The notes beneath the pieces were generated by a model, which was given only the letters and a program-made list of their open reading frames with translations, searched no databases and was not told the DNA's origin. This document shows positions 41,999-52,000 of a stretch of 64,000 nt of DNA, piece after piece. The position numbers were made by a program, and so were the translations under genes. The stretch is from assembly GCA_943369485.1 (NCBI GenBank), contig CALRNH020000008.1, positions 62,001-126,000 on the forward strand, written 5' to 3'. Source of the stretch: ATX-6F1 sp943369485. Lineage in GTDB: Bacteria > Cyanobacteriota > Cyanobacteriia > PCC-6307 > Cyanobiaceae. Positions within the stretch are counted from its first letter, which is position 1. Each line of letters opens with the position of its first letter.

Positions 41999-43288
41999 TT
42001 GCAAGGCATCCGCTTGCCGAAAGCCTTCACCGTTCTGTGGGCCGGTCAACTGGTTTCCAACTTCGGAACCCAGACCAGTTTGTATGCGCTCGGTCTCTGG
42101 TTGTTCCAGCGAGATGGCCAGCTCTCGAGTTTTTCGACGGTGGCGATCGTGATCCTGCTGGCCAAGCTGCTTGCCCTGCCGTTACTGGGAAGAAAGCTGG
42201 CCGGTTGGCCCCGGCGCCGCGTCATGTTCTTCGCTAATGGTCTGGGTGGCAGCGTCACCCTGGTCCTTGCCGTGGCGCTTTACCGCCAGGCCGCTCCCCT
42301 GCCAGTCATCCTGGCTCTGCTCTCCCTGGCTGCCGTGGCGGAAGCCACGCTGGTGCTCTGTTTCGCCAGCCTCATCCCGCAGATGGTTCCGATCGAGCAA
42401 CTGGGCAAGGCCAACGGCCTGTTCGCCAGCGCTGACGGACTGGTGATGGCCACGGCCCCCTTGCTGGGGGCTGTTCTCGTCGGGATCGGCGGTTTGGCCG
42501 GGGCGCTGGCCCTCGACGGCGGCACCTGCCTGGTGGCCCTGGCCTGTGTGGGCCTGGTCCGATGGCCGAGGGCCGCTCTGGCCCCCCTGCAGCCGCGCCA
42601 GGCCTGGGTGCCTGGTCTTCGGGCTGGAGTGGCGGAGCTCTGGACGGGCTCCCTGACCCGACCGTTGCTGCTGCTGGGCACCACCGTGTCCTTCGCGCTG
42701 GCGTCCTGTGAAATCCTATTCCCCGCCTGGGTACTCACGGCCAGCGGCGCAACCCGTCTCGGGGTCGCCCTGGTGGTTGGAGCAGGAGGGTTTGGGCTGG
42801 GCGCAGTCAGTTGGCGCTGGGTTCAGCGACGGCACTGGGCGGCGGCGCTTCTTTCCTCCCTGGCCTTTCAGAGCGTGATTCTGATCGGTGCTGGTCTGGT
42901 GGTGTTCGAGGGGCTGCCCGTGATCTGGTTCTTCGGCCTTGCCGTCTTCTCAGCGGGCGTCCCGATCTGCGGTGCGGCCCTGCAGTGCCTCTGGCAAGCG
43001 GTGATCCCCGTGGACCAGCAGCCACGCCTGTTCGCGGCGCGTTACGCGATGGAGTGGGGTGCGCGACTGGCGGCGTTTTCCAGCAGTGCCCTGCTCATCG
43101 ACCGTGTGCTCCAGCCGGCGATGACCTGGACCTTCTGGCCCCGCTGGATCCGGGAGACGATGGGTTCCTCCGCAGGCAGACCGATGGCGATTGGCCTCTG
43201 GGCCGTCGGCTGGTTGCTGCTGATGGTTCTTGTCTGGCAGTCGGAGGAAATCAAGCGACAGGGACGCCTTGGAGCAACGCTGTTCTGA
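41999..43288 (+). CDS. Major facilitator superfamily exporter (EntS-like)
   Basis: A 429-residue protein with about 12 hydrophobic helices. The N-terminus reads FTVLWAGQLVSNFGTQTSLYALGLWLF, as in the MFS_3/enterobactin-exporter group, followed by a basic cytoplasmic loop (AGWPRRRVMF). Start is a TTG 18 bases after the Rieske oxygenase stop, so the two genes are one unit. It probably exports the cluster product or protects the cell from it. Confidence 0.85.
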   Translation: MQGIRLPKAFTVLWAGQLVSNFGTQTSLYALGLWLFQRDGQLSSFSTVAIVILLAKLLALPLLGRKLAGWPRRRVMFFANGLGGSVTLVLAVALYRQAAPLPVILALLSLAAVAEATLVLCFASLIPQMVPIEQLGKANGLFASADGLVMATAPLLGAVLVGIGGLAGALALDGGTCLVALACVGLVRWPRAALAPLQPRQAWVPGLRAGVAELWTGSLTRPLLLLGTTVSFALASCEILFPAWVLTASGATRLGVALVVGAGGFGLGAVSWRWVQRRHWAAALLSSLAFQSVILIGAGLVVFEGLPVIWFFGLAVFSAGVPICGAALQCLWQAVIPVDQQPRLFAARYAMEWGARLAAFSSSALLIDRVLQPAMTWTFWPRWIRETMGSSAGRPMAIGLWAVGWLLLMVLVWQSEEIKRQGRLGATLF

Positions 43289-44170
43289 TGCGCGTTCTGA
43301 ACTTCACATCCAGGAAAGGCTCATGTCGTTTGCGGCGCGGCCCGTGACCTGGCTGGTCAAGCGCGTTGAAGGCACACACTTGAATGCGTCAATTTGAATG
43401 CATTCATTCTATTCGCGAAACTGGGAGGATGAGACTTTAGGCAAGTCTTTTGCCGCCCTAATCATTCGAGTTCTTATGGTGCAGGCGTTGGGCCGATGTT
43501 GCCCGGATCTGAATGATCTCCATCGGTTCCTCCGCGAACCTGGGTCATTTCATCCCGGCCAAGTGTCTCGCCCGTCCACATCTGAGTTGCATCATCTTCA
43601 GCATGAATGGGTCAGCATGAATGGGATGGTGGCTTAGGCAACACCTGTCATTGGTTGACCAGGCTGGGTCGTCGACAGCTGCTGGGCCATTGATGAGCCG
43701 GTGGCCACCGGGGTGAGGTGGCGACTGTTCGCTTCCCAGCGCCTCGCGGTTCTGAGACTCCTGATCTGAGGGCCTTCCAGGCAGGAGTCCTGGCTCCGCT
43801 CAACCTCCCTGGCCGGTCGCTCCTGGTTCGGCGAGCGGCTCGAACGGAGCCGGCCACCATCTGGACCTGCTGGAGCCTCCGTTCCTCTTGGGAGGTCAAC
43901 GGGAGCTGGTGGGGCTGTGTGGACGACCAGAAGGAACGCAGGGAAGCGCTGGCAGGGTGGGGCGCGTGTCAGCCAACCCTGGCGCTGGGGATCCAAGAAC
44001 TGGATTGTCAGGAACCTGAGACCATGACCGACCTCCACCAGCAGCGCCGAATCCGGCAGTCGTTTCGAAGGGCTGGCTGGCCGATCCTTCCCGCCATCTG
44101 CGCTTGCGGTTTTGCCATCGGCGGTTCCTGCTTCAGGCCGGTCCTGAGAGGGTCATGAAATACTGGCCTG
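43289..44170. other. Gene-poor interval before the PKS genes
   Basis: About 880 bases. The first 300 are AT-rich with short frames; the rest is GC-rich and crossed by overlapping frames of about 130-146 codons on both strands, none with a recognisable motif. It probably contains the promoter of the PKS pair near 44170 and may include debris of a lost gene. No RNA gene was recognised. Confidence 0.4.
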
Positions 44171-47100
44171 ATGGTGAAGGGTCTTTCAGCGCTTCAGTTG
44201 GCTTTGCTGGCCCAGAAGGCCCATGACCAGCGTCAATTGCTCCAGGCCGAACCCATCGCCGTCGTTGGTGTGGGCTGCCGGTTTCCCGGGGGGGAAGGCA
44301 AGCCGAACCTGGAGAGCGCGGAGGCGTTCTGGACGTTTCTCTGTGAAGCGGGTGACGGACTGAGTGAGGTGCCAGCCAGCCGCTGGCCGATCGAAGACTT
44401 TTTCGATGCCAGTCCAGGCCGGGCGGGAAAGATGCATTTCCGCAGGGGCGGATTCCTGGCTGAGATCGATCAGTTCGATCCAGCCAGTTTCGGCGTCTCC
44501 CCCCGGGAGGCCCAGGCCATGGATCCCCAGCAACGGTTGATCCTTGAGGTGGCCCAGGAAGCCCTGGAAACCGCCGCCATCGCCACCGATCGGTTGAAGG
44601 GCACGGCCACGGGGGTGTTCATGGGCATCTGCACCAACGATTACGCCTGGCGCCAGTTACGCAGCGAGGTTGGTGACGAGCGCTTCGATCTCTACTTCGC
44701 CTCCGGCTCCAGCCTGAGCATGGCGCCGGGTCGGCTCTCCTACCTGTTGGGCTTGACCGGGCCCTCCCTGGCGGTGGACACCGCCTGCTCCTCGTCCCTG
44801 GTGACGGTGGACCTGGCCTGCCGCTCCCTGCGGGATCGCAGTTCCGACCTGGCCCTCGCCGGCGGCGTCAGCCTGATCCTCTCGCCGGTGAACAGCCTCT
44901 GCCTGGCCAAGAGCGGAATGATGGCCGCCGATGGCCGCTGCAAATCCTTCGATGCGGCCGCCGATGGCTACGTGCGCAGCGAGGGCTGTGGGGTGGTGGT
45001 GCTGAAGCGGCTGGCCGATGCGATGGCGTCCGGTGATCCGATCTGGGCGGTGCTGCGCGGCAGTGGTGTGAACCAGGACGGGGCCACGGCAGGGCTCACC
45101 GTTCCCAATGGCGAGGCCCAGGCTTCCTTGATGCGTCAGACCCTGGCCCTGGCCCAGTTGGAGGGGGATCAGATCGATGTGCTGGAGGCTCACGGCACCG
45201 GCACCGCCCTGGGGGACCCGATCGAGCTCAAGGCCCTGGCCCCGATCTATGCCACAGCCGGCCGCGACGCGCCCCTGTTGCTGGGTTCGGTGAAGACCAA
45301 CATCGGCCACCTGGAGGGGGCCTCCGGAATCGCCGGCCTGATCAAGGGCATCCTGATGGTCCAGAAGGGACTGGTGCCGCCGCACCTGCACCTGCGCCAA
45401 CCCACCCCCCTGATGGACTGGGATCGCTGGGCGCTTCGGCTTCCCGAGGTGTTGGAACCCTGGCCCCGCCAGGTTGGCCCCAGGCGGGCGGCGGTGAGTT
45501 CGTTCGGCTGGAGCGGCACCAACGCCCATGTGATTCTCGAGCAGGCCCCGGTTGAGTCGGTCCTCGAGCCCACCGACTCCCCGTCGGCTGACGACTGGTT
45601 GCTGCTCTCGGCCTCCACGGAGGCCAGCCTTCACAAGCTGGTGGAGCGTTTTGCGTCCTGGTTGCCCGGAGTCCCCCAATCGAGCTGGCAGGCCGTCTGT
45701 GCCACCAGTCGTGAGGGCCGGCGCAGCCTGCGCTGGCGCCTGGCCTTGCGCGCGACAGCACCGATCGCCGCCGCTGCCGCCCTGGGCGACTGGCTGGAGG
45801 CGGCAGAGTCGCCAGGGGTGCTTTGGGGTGAAGCTCCGTCCGCCCCCCCTCGCCTGGCCTGGGACCTTCCTGGACCAGCGTCGCCAGGGGCCAGCAACTG
45901 GGTGGTGGAGTGGCAGCGGCTCGGCGTGGAACCCGGCGCCGTCGTTTATGGCAGCGATTCGGTCGACCTGGCCAACACGATGGCGGCTTTCCCGTCACGG
46001 CCTCGGCTGATCGAAGCCTCAGCCGCCAGCGAGGAACTCACGCTCCATGGGTATGGCTTGCGGCTTCCACTCGAGGCTCCGGGGATCAACCGGGCCGTTG
46101 AACTCTGGCTGGCCGGTTGCCAGCTTGATTGGCGTCCCCTCTCCCCGCCGAAACTCTGGCCCCGTCAGGTGCTCCCCACCGTTCCGTTCGAGCGCGGAAC
46201 GTTCTGGATCGAGGAGCACGATCGGATCCATTCCAGACAGGCTTTTCACCTCGACCATTGGCGCTGCTGGACACGGCTGGAGGGGCTGGAACCAGTTTCC
46301 AATCCTGGCTCCGCTCCCCTGGCCTTGCTCGGTGGAACGGCCGCCAAAGGCTCAAGACTGGCGGAGCGGATCGGTGCAGGGGCCCACTGGTGTGCGGACC
46401 TCGACGACCTCGATCTCTGGCTCGATGGACCGCTGGCGAATCAGGAGGCTGAAAGCCGTCCTTCGGTCGTGTTACTCGCGGCTCTCGAGCCTCCTGCGGC
46501 CGACGCCCTGGCCGGGCAACCGTTCTGGCAGGAGTGGCTGCCCCTGCTCCAGGGCCTGCTGGAGCGGAGTGGCCGCCTCAATGCCGTGCACTGGGCCCTG
46601 AGCGGTCTGGACCAGGCCGGTGGCGAGGCCCTGGCGGCCCTGGCCCGCTGCTGGATCCGGGAAGCCGGGCCCCAGGGTGGTGGGCTGTTGTGGTGCGATC
46701 CCGCCGGCGTCGAACTGCCTGATCTGCTCTTGCCTGCGCGCCCCCCGGTCACCCTTGAGGAACGGCGGCTTCACGCTGGCGAGGTCGAACGGGTGTCCCT
46801 GGATCCGGCGCCTCCGGAGTTGTTTGCGGCCCCTGGCCCGGCGCTTCGTGCCGCGGCCACGGTGCTGATCAGCGGGGGGTTGGGGGCCCTTGGCCTGGCC
46901 ACGGCCCGCTGGCTGGTTGGCGCCGGCAGCCGCCATCTGGTGCTGCTGGCGCGGCGGCCTGCCAATCCCGCCCAGCTTGGTGTGATCGCCGAGCTCGAAG
47001 CTCTCGGTGCCACCGTGATCGTGGAGAACGCTGATGTGGCCGATGGCGCTGCCCTCGAAGCCGTCTTCGCCCGCATCGCCGCCAGTGCTTTGCCCCTGCA

Positions 47101-49084
47101 GGGCATCATCCACGCCGCCGGCGTCCTCGATGATGGTCTCCTGATCAACCAGACACCCGAGCGGTGCGCCGCGGTTGCCGCCGCCAAGGTGCTGGGCGCC
47201 CTGCACCTCGACCGTTTGAGTCGTGGCCTGCCCCTTGACTTCTTCATCGGCTACTCCTCCGTGGCCGGCCTGCTGGGCTCACCGGGCCAGGCCGCCTACG
47301 GCGCCGCCAATGGAGCCCTCGATGGTCTGATGGCCGAGCGCCGGGCCCAGGGCTGGCCGGCCATGAGCATCAACTGGGGCCCCTGGGCTGGGGAGGGGAT
47401 GGCGGCGGGGACGGCCGATTTCCTGCGCAAGATCAAGCCTGATCAGGCCCTTGCCAGCTTGGAGCGCTGGTTGGGTAGCACTGAGGCCCGGGCCGTGGTC
47501 GTGGAGCTCGAGGAGCAGGCCCATGATCGCTTCGTGCCCCGGTTCAAGGCCCTGACCCAGGAGCTCACTGTGATCAGGGAGTTGGAGGGTCAAGCGGATG
47601 GGGCGACGGCTGAAGAGGCCATGCTGGGGTGTCTGGCCGATGTGCTGGCCGAACTCGGCGGCTATGACCGGGCCGATCTTCAGGCCAGCACCGACCTGCA
47701 GGTGCTTGGCATGGATTCGATGATGGCTGTGGAGCTGGCTACGGCGGTCCAGGCTGGGCTGGGGGTGAGCCTGGGACTGGGAGCGATGGCGGGGGATCCC
47801 ACCCTGGGCAGTCTGGCCAGCCATCTGCTCCATCTGATCGGAGGGGGCGGCCCGTCTCTCAGCACTGTCGGTGTGGACACCGACCTGGCCGCCGAAGCGG
47901 TGTTGCCGGCTGACTGGCACTGGCCGTTCAACGCTACAGGCCCTGCCCAGGCCGGCCCATCGCCGGATGGCCCTGGTCAGGCGGTGCTGGTGACCGGGGC
48001 CACCGGCTTCCTTGGTGCCCATCTGCTCGCCGATCAGCTCGAGCGCTGGCCCGCTCTCAGCCTCCATTGCCTGGCCCGCGCCGATTCCGACCAGGGGGCC
48101 TGGGATCGGGTGCAGGCCAACCTGCGCAGCTACGGACTCTGGCGGGAGGCCTACGGCGAGCGGATCGTCGGGGTGGCGGGCGACCTCGCCAGGCCCCGCT
48201 TCGGCCTCGATCCCGCCAGCTTCAGCGCCCTGGCGGAAGGCCTTGACGGCATCCTCCACAACGGCGCCCAGCTCAGCTACACCCTCCCCTACAGCCAGCT
48301 TCGCGCCGCCAATGTGGGGGGCACCCTGGAGGTGCTTCGGCTGGCGGTGGCCGGCCCACGCCCGTTGCCCGTCCAGTTCATCTCCAGCACCGCGGTGGCC
48401 GAGGCGGCCGCCTACCGCGACCGGGACATCCTTGAGTCCGATGACCTCTCGGAATGGCGTGGGATTGTGCTCGGCTACTCCCAGACCAAGTGGGTGAGTG
48501 AGCGCCTGATGCTGGCCGCCGCCGCCCGGGGCCTGCCGGTGACGGTGTACCGGCCACCCCTGATCGGCGGCCACTCCCGCTCAGGTGCCTGGAACGCCGA
48601 CGACTACATCCACCGCCTGGTGCGGGGCTGCCTTGAGCTCGGCCAGACCCTCGATGTGATGGCAGAGCTGGATCTGGTGCCCGTGGATTACGTCAGTGAC
48701 GCCGTCGGCGCCCTGGCCTGGAAGGGGGAGCATGCCGGACAGGTGTTCCACCTCAACCATCCCCAGCCGGTGTTGTGGAGCGACCTGCTGGCGGGATTCA
48801 GCGACCATAGCCCCCGGCCGGTTCCGCTTGAGGATTGGCTGCTGGCGTTGTCGGAGCAGCCCGCCAATCCGCTCTATCCCCTGCTTCCCTTCTTCTCCCA
48901 GCGCTGGGGGAGTGAACAACTCACCTATTCCCAGTTGATGACGCCCGGTCTGCGTTCCAGGCCCAGTTGCCACCAAACCGAGGCGGTCCTGCGAGCGCTC
49001 GGGGTGGTGTGCCCCAGCCGCGAGGAACTGATCGAACGTTATTCCGGCCTGTTCCTGCGGGAATTGTCTGGGCGACCTGGATAG
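44171..49084 (+). CDS. Type I polyketide synthase: KS-(degenerate AT)-KR-ACP-thioester reductase
   Basis: A 1637-residue PKS. A short N-terminal helix (residues 4-25) looks like a docking element. KS, about 27-460: Cys206 (DTACSSS), His341 (EAHGTGT) and His380 (KTNIGHLEG) are intact. Residues 475-680, where an AT of about 300 residues belongs, keep only the linkers (LLLSASTEAS; VPFERGTFWI) and a shrunken core in which the GHSxG serine motif is replaced by VVYGSDSVDL. KR, about 895-1080: GGLGALG, LDD (B type) and Tyr in QAAYGAANG. ACP Ser1183 in LGMDSMMA. Terminal reductase from about 1270: VLVTGATGFLGAHLL and YSQTKW. It should extend, ketoreduce and reductively release a chain as aldehyde or alcohol. 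The AT must be supplied in trans. Confidence 0.92.
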   Translation: MVKGLSALQLALLAQKAHDQRQLLQAEPIAVVGVGCRFPGGEGKPNLESAEAFWTFLCEAGDGLSEVPASRWPIEDFFDASPGRAGKMHFRRGGFLAEIDQFDPASFGVSPREAQAMDPQQRLILEVAQEALETAAIATDRLKGTATGVFMGICTNDYAWRQLRSEVGDERFDLYFASGSSLSMAPGRLSYLLGLTGPSLAVDTACSSSLVTVDLACRSLRDRSSDLALAGGVSLILSPVNSLCLAKSGMMAADGRCKSFDAAADGYVRSEGCGVVVLKRLADAMASGDPIWAVLRGSGVNQDGATAGLTVPNGEAQASLMRQTLALAQLEGDQIDVLEAHGTGTALGDPIELKALAPIYATAGRDAPLLLGSVKTNIGHLEGASGIAGLIKGILMVQKGLVPPHLHLRQPTPLMDWDRWALRLPEVLEPWPRQVGPRRAAVSSFGWSGTNAHVILEQAPVESVLEPTDSPSADDWLLLSASTEASLHKLVERFASWLPGVPQSSWQAVCATSREGRRSLRWRLALRATAPIAAAAALGDWLEAAESPGVLWGEAPSAPPRLAWDLPGPASPGASNWVVEWQRLGVEPGAVVYGSDSVDLANTMAAFPSRPRLIEASAASEELTLHGYGLRLPLEAPGINRAVELWLAGCQLDWRPLSPPKLWPRQVLPTVPFERGTFWIEEHDRIHSRQAFHLDHWRCWTRLEGLEPVSNPGSAPLALLGGTAAKGSRLAERIGAGAHWCADLDDLDLWLDGPLANQEAESRPSVVLLAALEPPAADALAGQPFWQEWLPLLQGLLERSGRLNAVHWALSGLDQAGGEALAALARCWIREAGPQGGGLLWCDPAGVELPDLLLPARPPVTLEERRLHAGEVERVSLDPAPPELFAAPGPALRAAATVLISGGLGALGLATARWLVGAGSRHLVLLARRPANPAQLGVIAELEALGATVIVENADVADGAALEAVFARIAASALPLQGIIHAAGVLDDGLLINQTPERCAAVAAAKVLGALHLDRLSRGLPLDFFIGYSSVAGLLGSPGQAAYGAANGALDGLMAERRAQGWPAMSINWGPWAGEGMAAGTADFLRKIKPDQALASLERWLGSTEARAVVVELEEQAHDRFVPRFKALTQELTVIRELEGQADGATAEEAMLGCLADVLAELGGYDRADLQASTDLQVLGMDSMMAVELATAVQAGLGVSLGLGAMAGDPTLGSLASHLLHLIGGGGPSLSTVGVDTDLAAEAVLPADWHWPFNATGPAQAGPSPDGPGQAVLVTGATGFLGAHLLADQLERWPALSLHCLARADSDQGAWDRVQANLRSYGLWREAYGERIVGVAGDLARPRFGLDPASFSALAEGLDGILHNGAQLSYTLPYSQLRAANVGGTLEVLRLAVAGPRPLPVQFISSTAVAEAAAYRDRDILESDDLSEWRGIVLGYSQTKWVSERLMLAAAARGLPVTVYRPPLIGGHSRSGAWNADDYIHRLVRGCLELGQTLDVMAELDLVPVDYVSDAVGALAWKGEHAGQVFHLNHPQPVLWSDLLAGFSDHSPRPVPLEDWLLALSEQPANPLYPLLPFFSQRWGSEQLTYSQLMTPGLRSRPSCHQTEAVLRALGVVCPSREELIERYSGLFLRELSGRPG

Positions 49085-49088
49085 AATT

Positions 49089-52000
49089 TTGAACCGCTTT
49101 GAGCCCCCAGCCCAGCTTCCGCAGGAGCCGATTGCGATCGTGGGCATCGGCTGCCGCCTGCCGGGAGGGGTGGATTCAGCCACGGATTTCTGGGACTTGC
49201 TGAGCGAAGGGCGGGATGCGATCACCGAGGTGCCACCGGATCGTTGGGATCTGGCGCTCCATTTCGATCCCGATCCCCAACGGCCCCTGCATCAGCACGT
49301 GCGGCATGGGGGTTTCATTGAGGGCATCGATCAGTTCGACGCAGCTTTCTTCGGCATCTCGCCCCGGGAGGCGATCTGCATGGATCCGCAGCAGCGGTTG
49401 TTGCTGGAGGTGGCCTGGCGCGCTCTCGACGATGGGGGGCAGACCGTGGAGGCTGTGCGCGGCCAGGCGGTGGGGGTGTTCATCGGGATCTCCGCGGCGG
49501 ATTACAGAAATCTGCTCTGGAGTTCCAGCGAGAACTATGCCGTTCCCGACAACGAGCCCTTCGTGCTGCCTGGGAACTCCGGCTCGATCGCGGCGAACCG
49601 GCTCTCCTACTTCTTCGACTTCAAGGGTCCAAGTTTTGCCGTGGATACGGCCTGCTCCTCGTCTCTGGTGGCCGTGCACCTGGCCTGCGAAAGCCTCTGG
49701 CGAGGCGAGTCGGTGGCGGCCCTGGCGGGGGGGGTCCAGGCCCTGATCAGCCCCGGCAGCCAGATGGGGTTCTGCAAGGCCGGTCTGCTCTCCCCCGATG
49801 GCCGCTGCAAGAGTTTCGATGCCAGCGCCGATGGCTACGTGCGTTCCGAAGGGGCCGGAGCGGTGCTGCTCAAGCCCCTTTCAGCGGCCCTGGCCAACCG
49901 CGATCGGATCTATGCGCTGATCCACGGCACGGCGATCAATTCCGATGGCCGCAGCAACGGCATGGTGGCGCCCAACCTGCAGTCCCAGGTGGCCTGCGTG
50001 CGCCAGGCCTTCATGAGGGCCGGCATCGACCCGGCGGCCACCCAGTACGTCGAGGCCCATGGCACGGGAACGCGCCAGGGCGATCCCGTGGAACTGCAGG
50101 CCCTCGGCACGGTGCTCGGGGAAGGCAGGCCCCATGACCAGCCCTGCCGGGTGGGCTCGGTGAAGAGCAATCTGGGCCATGGCGAAACCGTGGCGGGAAT
50201 CACCGGCCTGATCAAGGCGGCCCTCTGCGTCCACCACCGGCAGATCCCAGCCAGCCTGCATTGCCGGACCCCCAATCCTGCGGTTGATTTCAGTGGGTTG
50301 AAGCTCAGGGTCCAGACCTCGCTGGAGCCCTTTCCGCAAGCGGATCGTGAGGCCGTGGTGGGGGTCAGTTCCTTTGGATTCGGCGGCACCAACGCCCATG
50401 TCGTGCTGGGCGAGCCGCCCGACCCGGAGGCGGCGGCGGGTGCGCTGCCCCCGGCGCTGAAGCCACTGCCGCTTCAACTGCTCAGCCTCTCGGCCCACTC
50501 CGATGCGGCCTTAAGGCAGAAAGCGAGTGACCTGGCCGACCTACTGCGAGAGCAGCCTGATCTCTCTTTGGTTGATCTCTGTGCCACGGCCAACCAGCGG
50601 CGCAGTCAGCTGTCGCGCCGGCTGGTTGGCCTGGCCCCGAATCACGCCGTTTTGAAGCAGCAGCTCGATGACTTCGCCGCGGGCGGGGATCCCCAGGGGA
50701 TCATCTGGGGCCAGGCCTCGCGGCGCCCCGGCAAGCTCGCTTTCCTGTTCACCGGCCAGGGATCCCAGACCCTGGGCATGGCCGAAGGGCTGCTTCGTCA
50801 CCATCCCGTGTTCCGAGCGGCGTTCGAGACCTGCACCCGGCTGATGGATCCGCTCTTGCCCCAGCCCCTGGCCGGGGTGATCTACCCAGCCGCTGGCAGG
50901 GAAGAGGCGGCCGCCTCTTCCCTGAACCAGACCCGTTACACCCAACCGGCCCTGTTTGTGGTGGGCTACGCCCTCGCCCAGCTCTGGCAAAGCTGGGGAA
51001 TCCGTCCCGACCTGCTGATGGGTCACAGCGTCGGTGAAGTGGTGGCCGCCCATCTGGCGGGGGTGTTCAGCCTGGAAGACGCCATCCGGTTGGTGGTGGC
51101 GCGGGGGCGCCTGATGCAGGAACTGCCCCCCGGTGGCGGGATGGTGGCCCTGCTGGCCACGGCCGATCAGCTGGAACGGCTGCTGCAGCAGCATCCTCAG
51201 CTCACAGTCGCCGCCAGCAACGGGCCCGCCAACACCGTGCTCTCCGGCCCGCTGCAGGCCTTGGATCACCTGGAACGTCAGACCCAGGCCCAGGGGCTTG
51301 TGGTTCACCGCCTTGCGGTGAGCCATGCCTTCCATTCCCCGGCCATGGCACCGATGCTCGACGCGTTCGCGCAGGAACTGGCCCAGCTCGAGTTCCAGCC
51401 CCCCCGCCAGCCCCTGGTCAGCAATCTCACCGGCCGGCTCGCCGGTGAGGAGATCGCCCATCCTTCCTACTGGTGTGATCACCTGATTCGGCCGGTGAAG
51501 TTCGCCAGGGGGATGGACGTCCTGGCCGCCCAGGGAGCCCAGACCTTCCTGGAGATCGGAGCCCGCCCCACTCTCACCGGCATGGGGCGTCAGTGCCTAC
51601 CGGATCCGGCGCTGGCCTGGTGGCCCAGCCTGCGCCCCGGTCAAGAAGATCTCAGCGTCATGCTCACCAGCCTGGCCCAATTGCATCGTCAGGGCCACCG
51701 GGTCGACTGGACCGGTTTTCACCGGCCCTTCCCCCAGCGTTGGGTGGGTTTGCCCGGTTACCCGTTCCAGCGGCAGCGGTTCTGGTGGCCTGTGTTCGGG
51801 CAGTCGAAGGAACCGGCCAGTCTCTGGCTGGATCAGATTCTTGGGTCTCCGGCGGAGCTGGCGGCACGCACGGGAGGCGCCTTGGCTGGATCCGCCCCCC
51901 TTAAGGAAGACGACGGGCAGCTGAGGCGGCTTGACCTTCCCGGTGGCCGGGAGCAGCGCTTCGAGATCGTGCTCCGGGCGGATCGACAGGTCGACCTGGC

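Noticed and set aside
43634..44158. Overlapping frames of 134 and 146 codons on opposite strands before PKS1
   Set aside because: Neither resembles a protein family nor has a good ribosome site; they may be debris.
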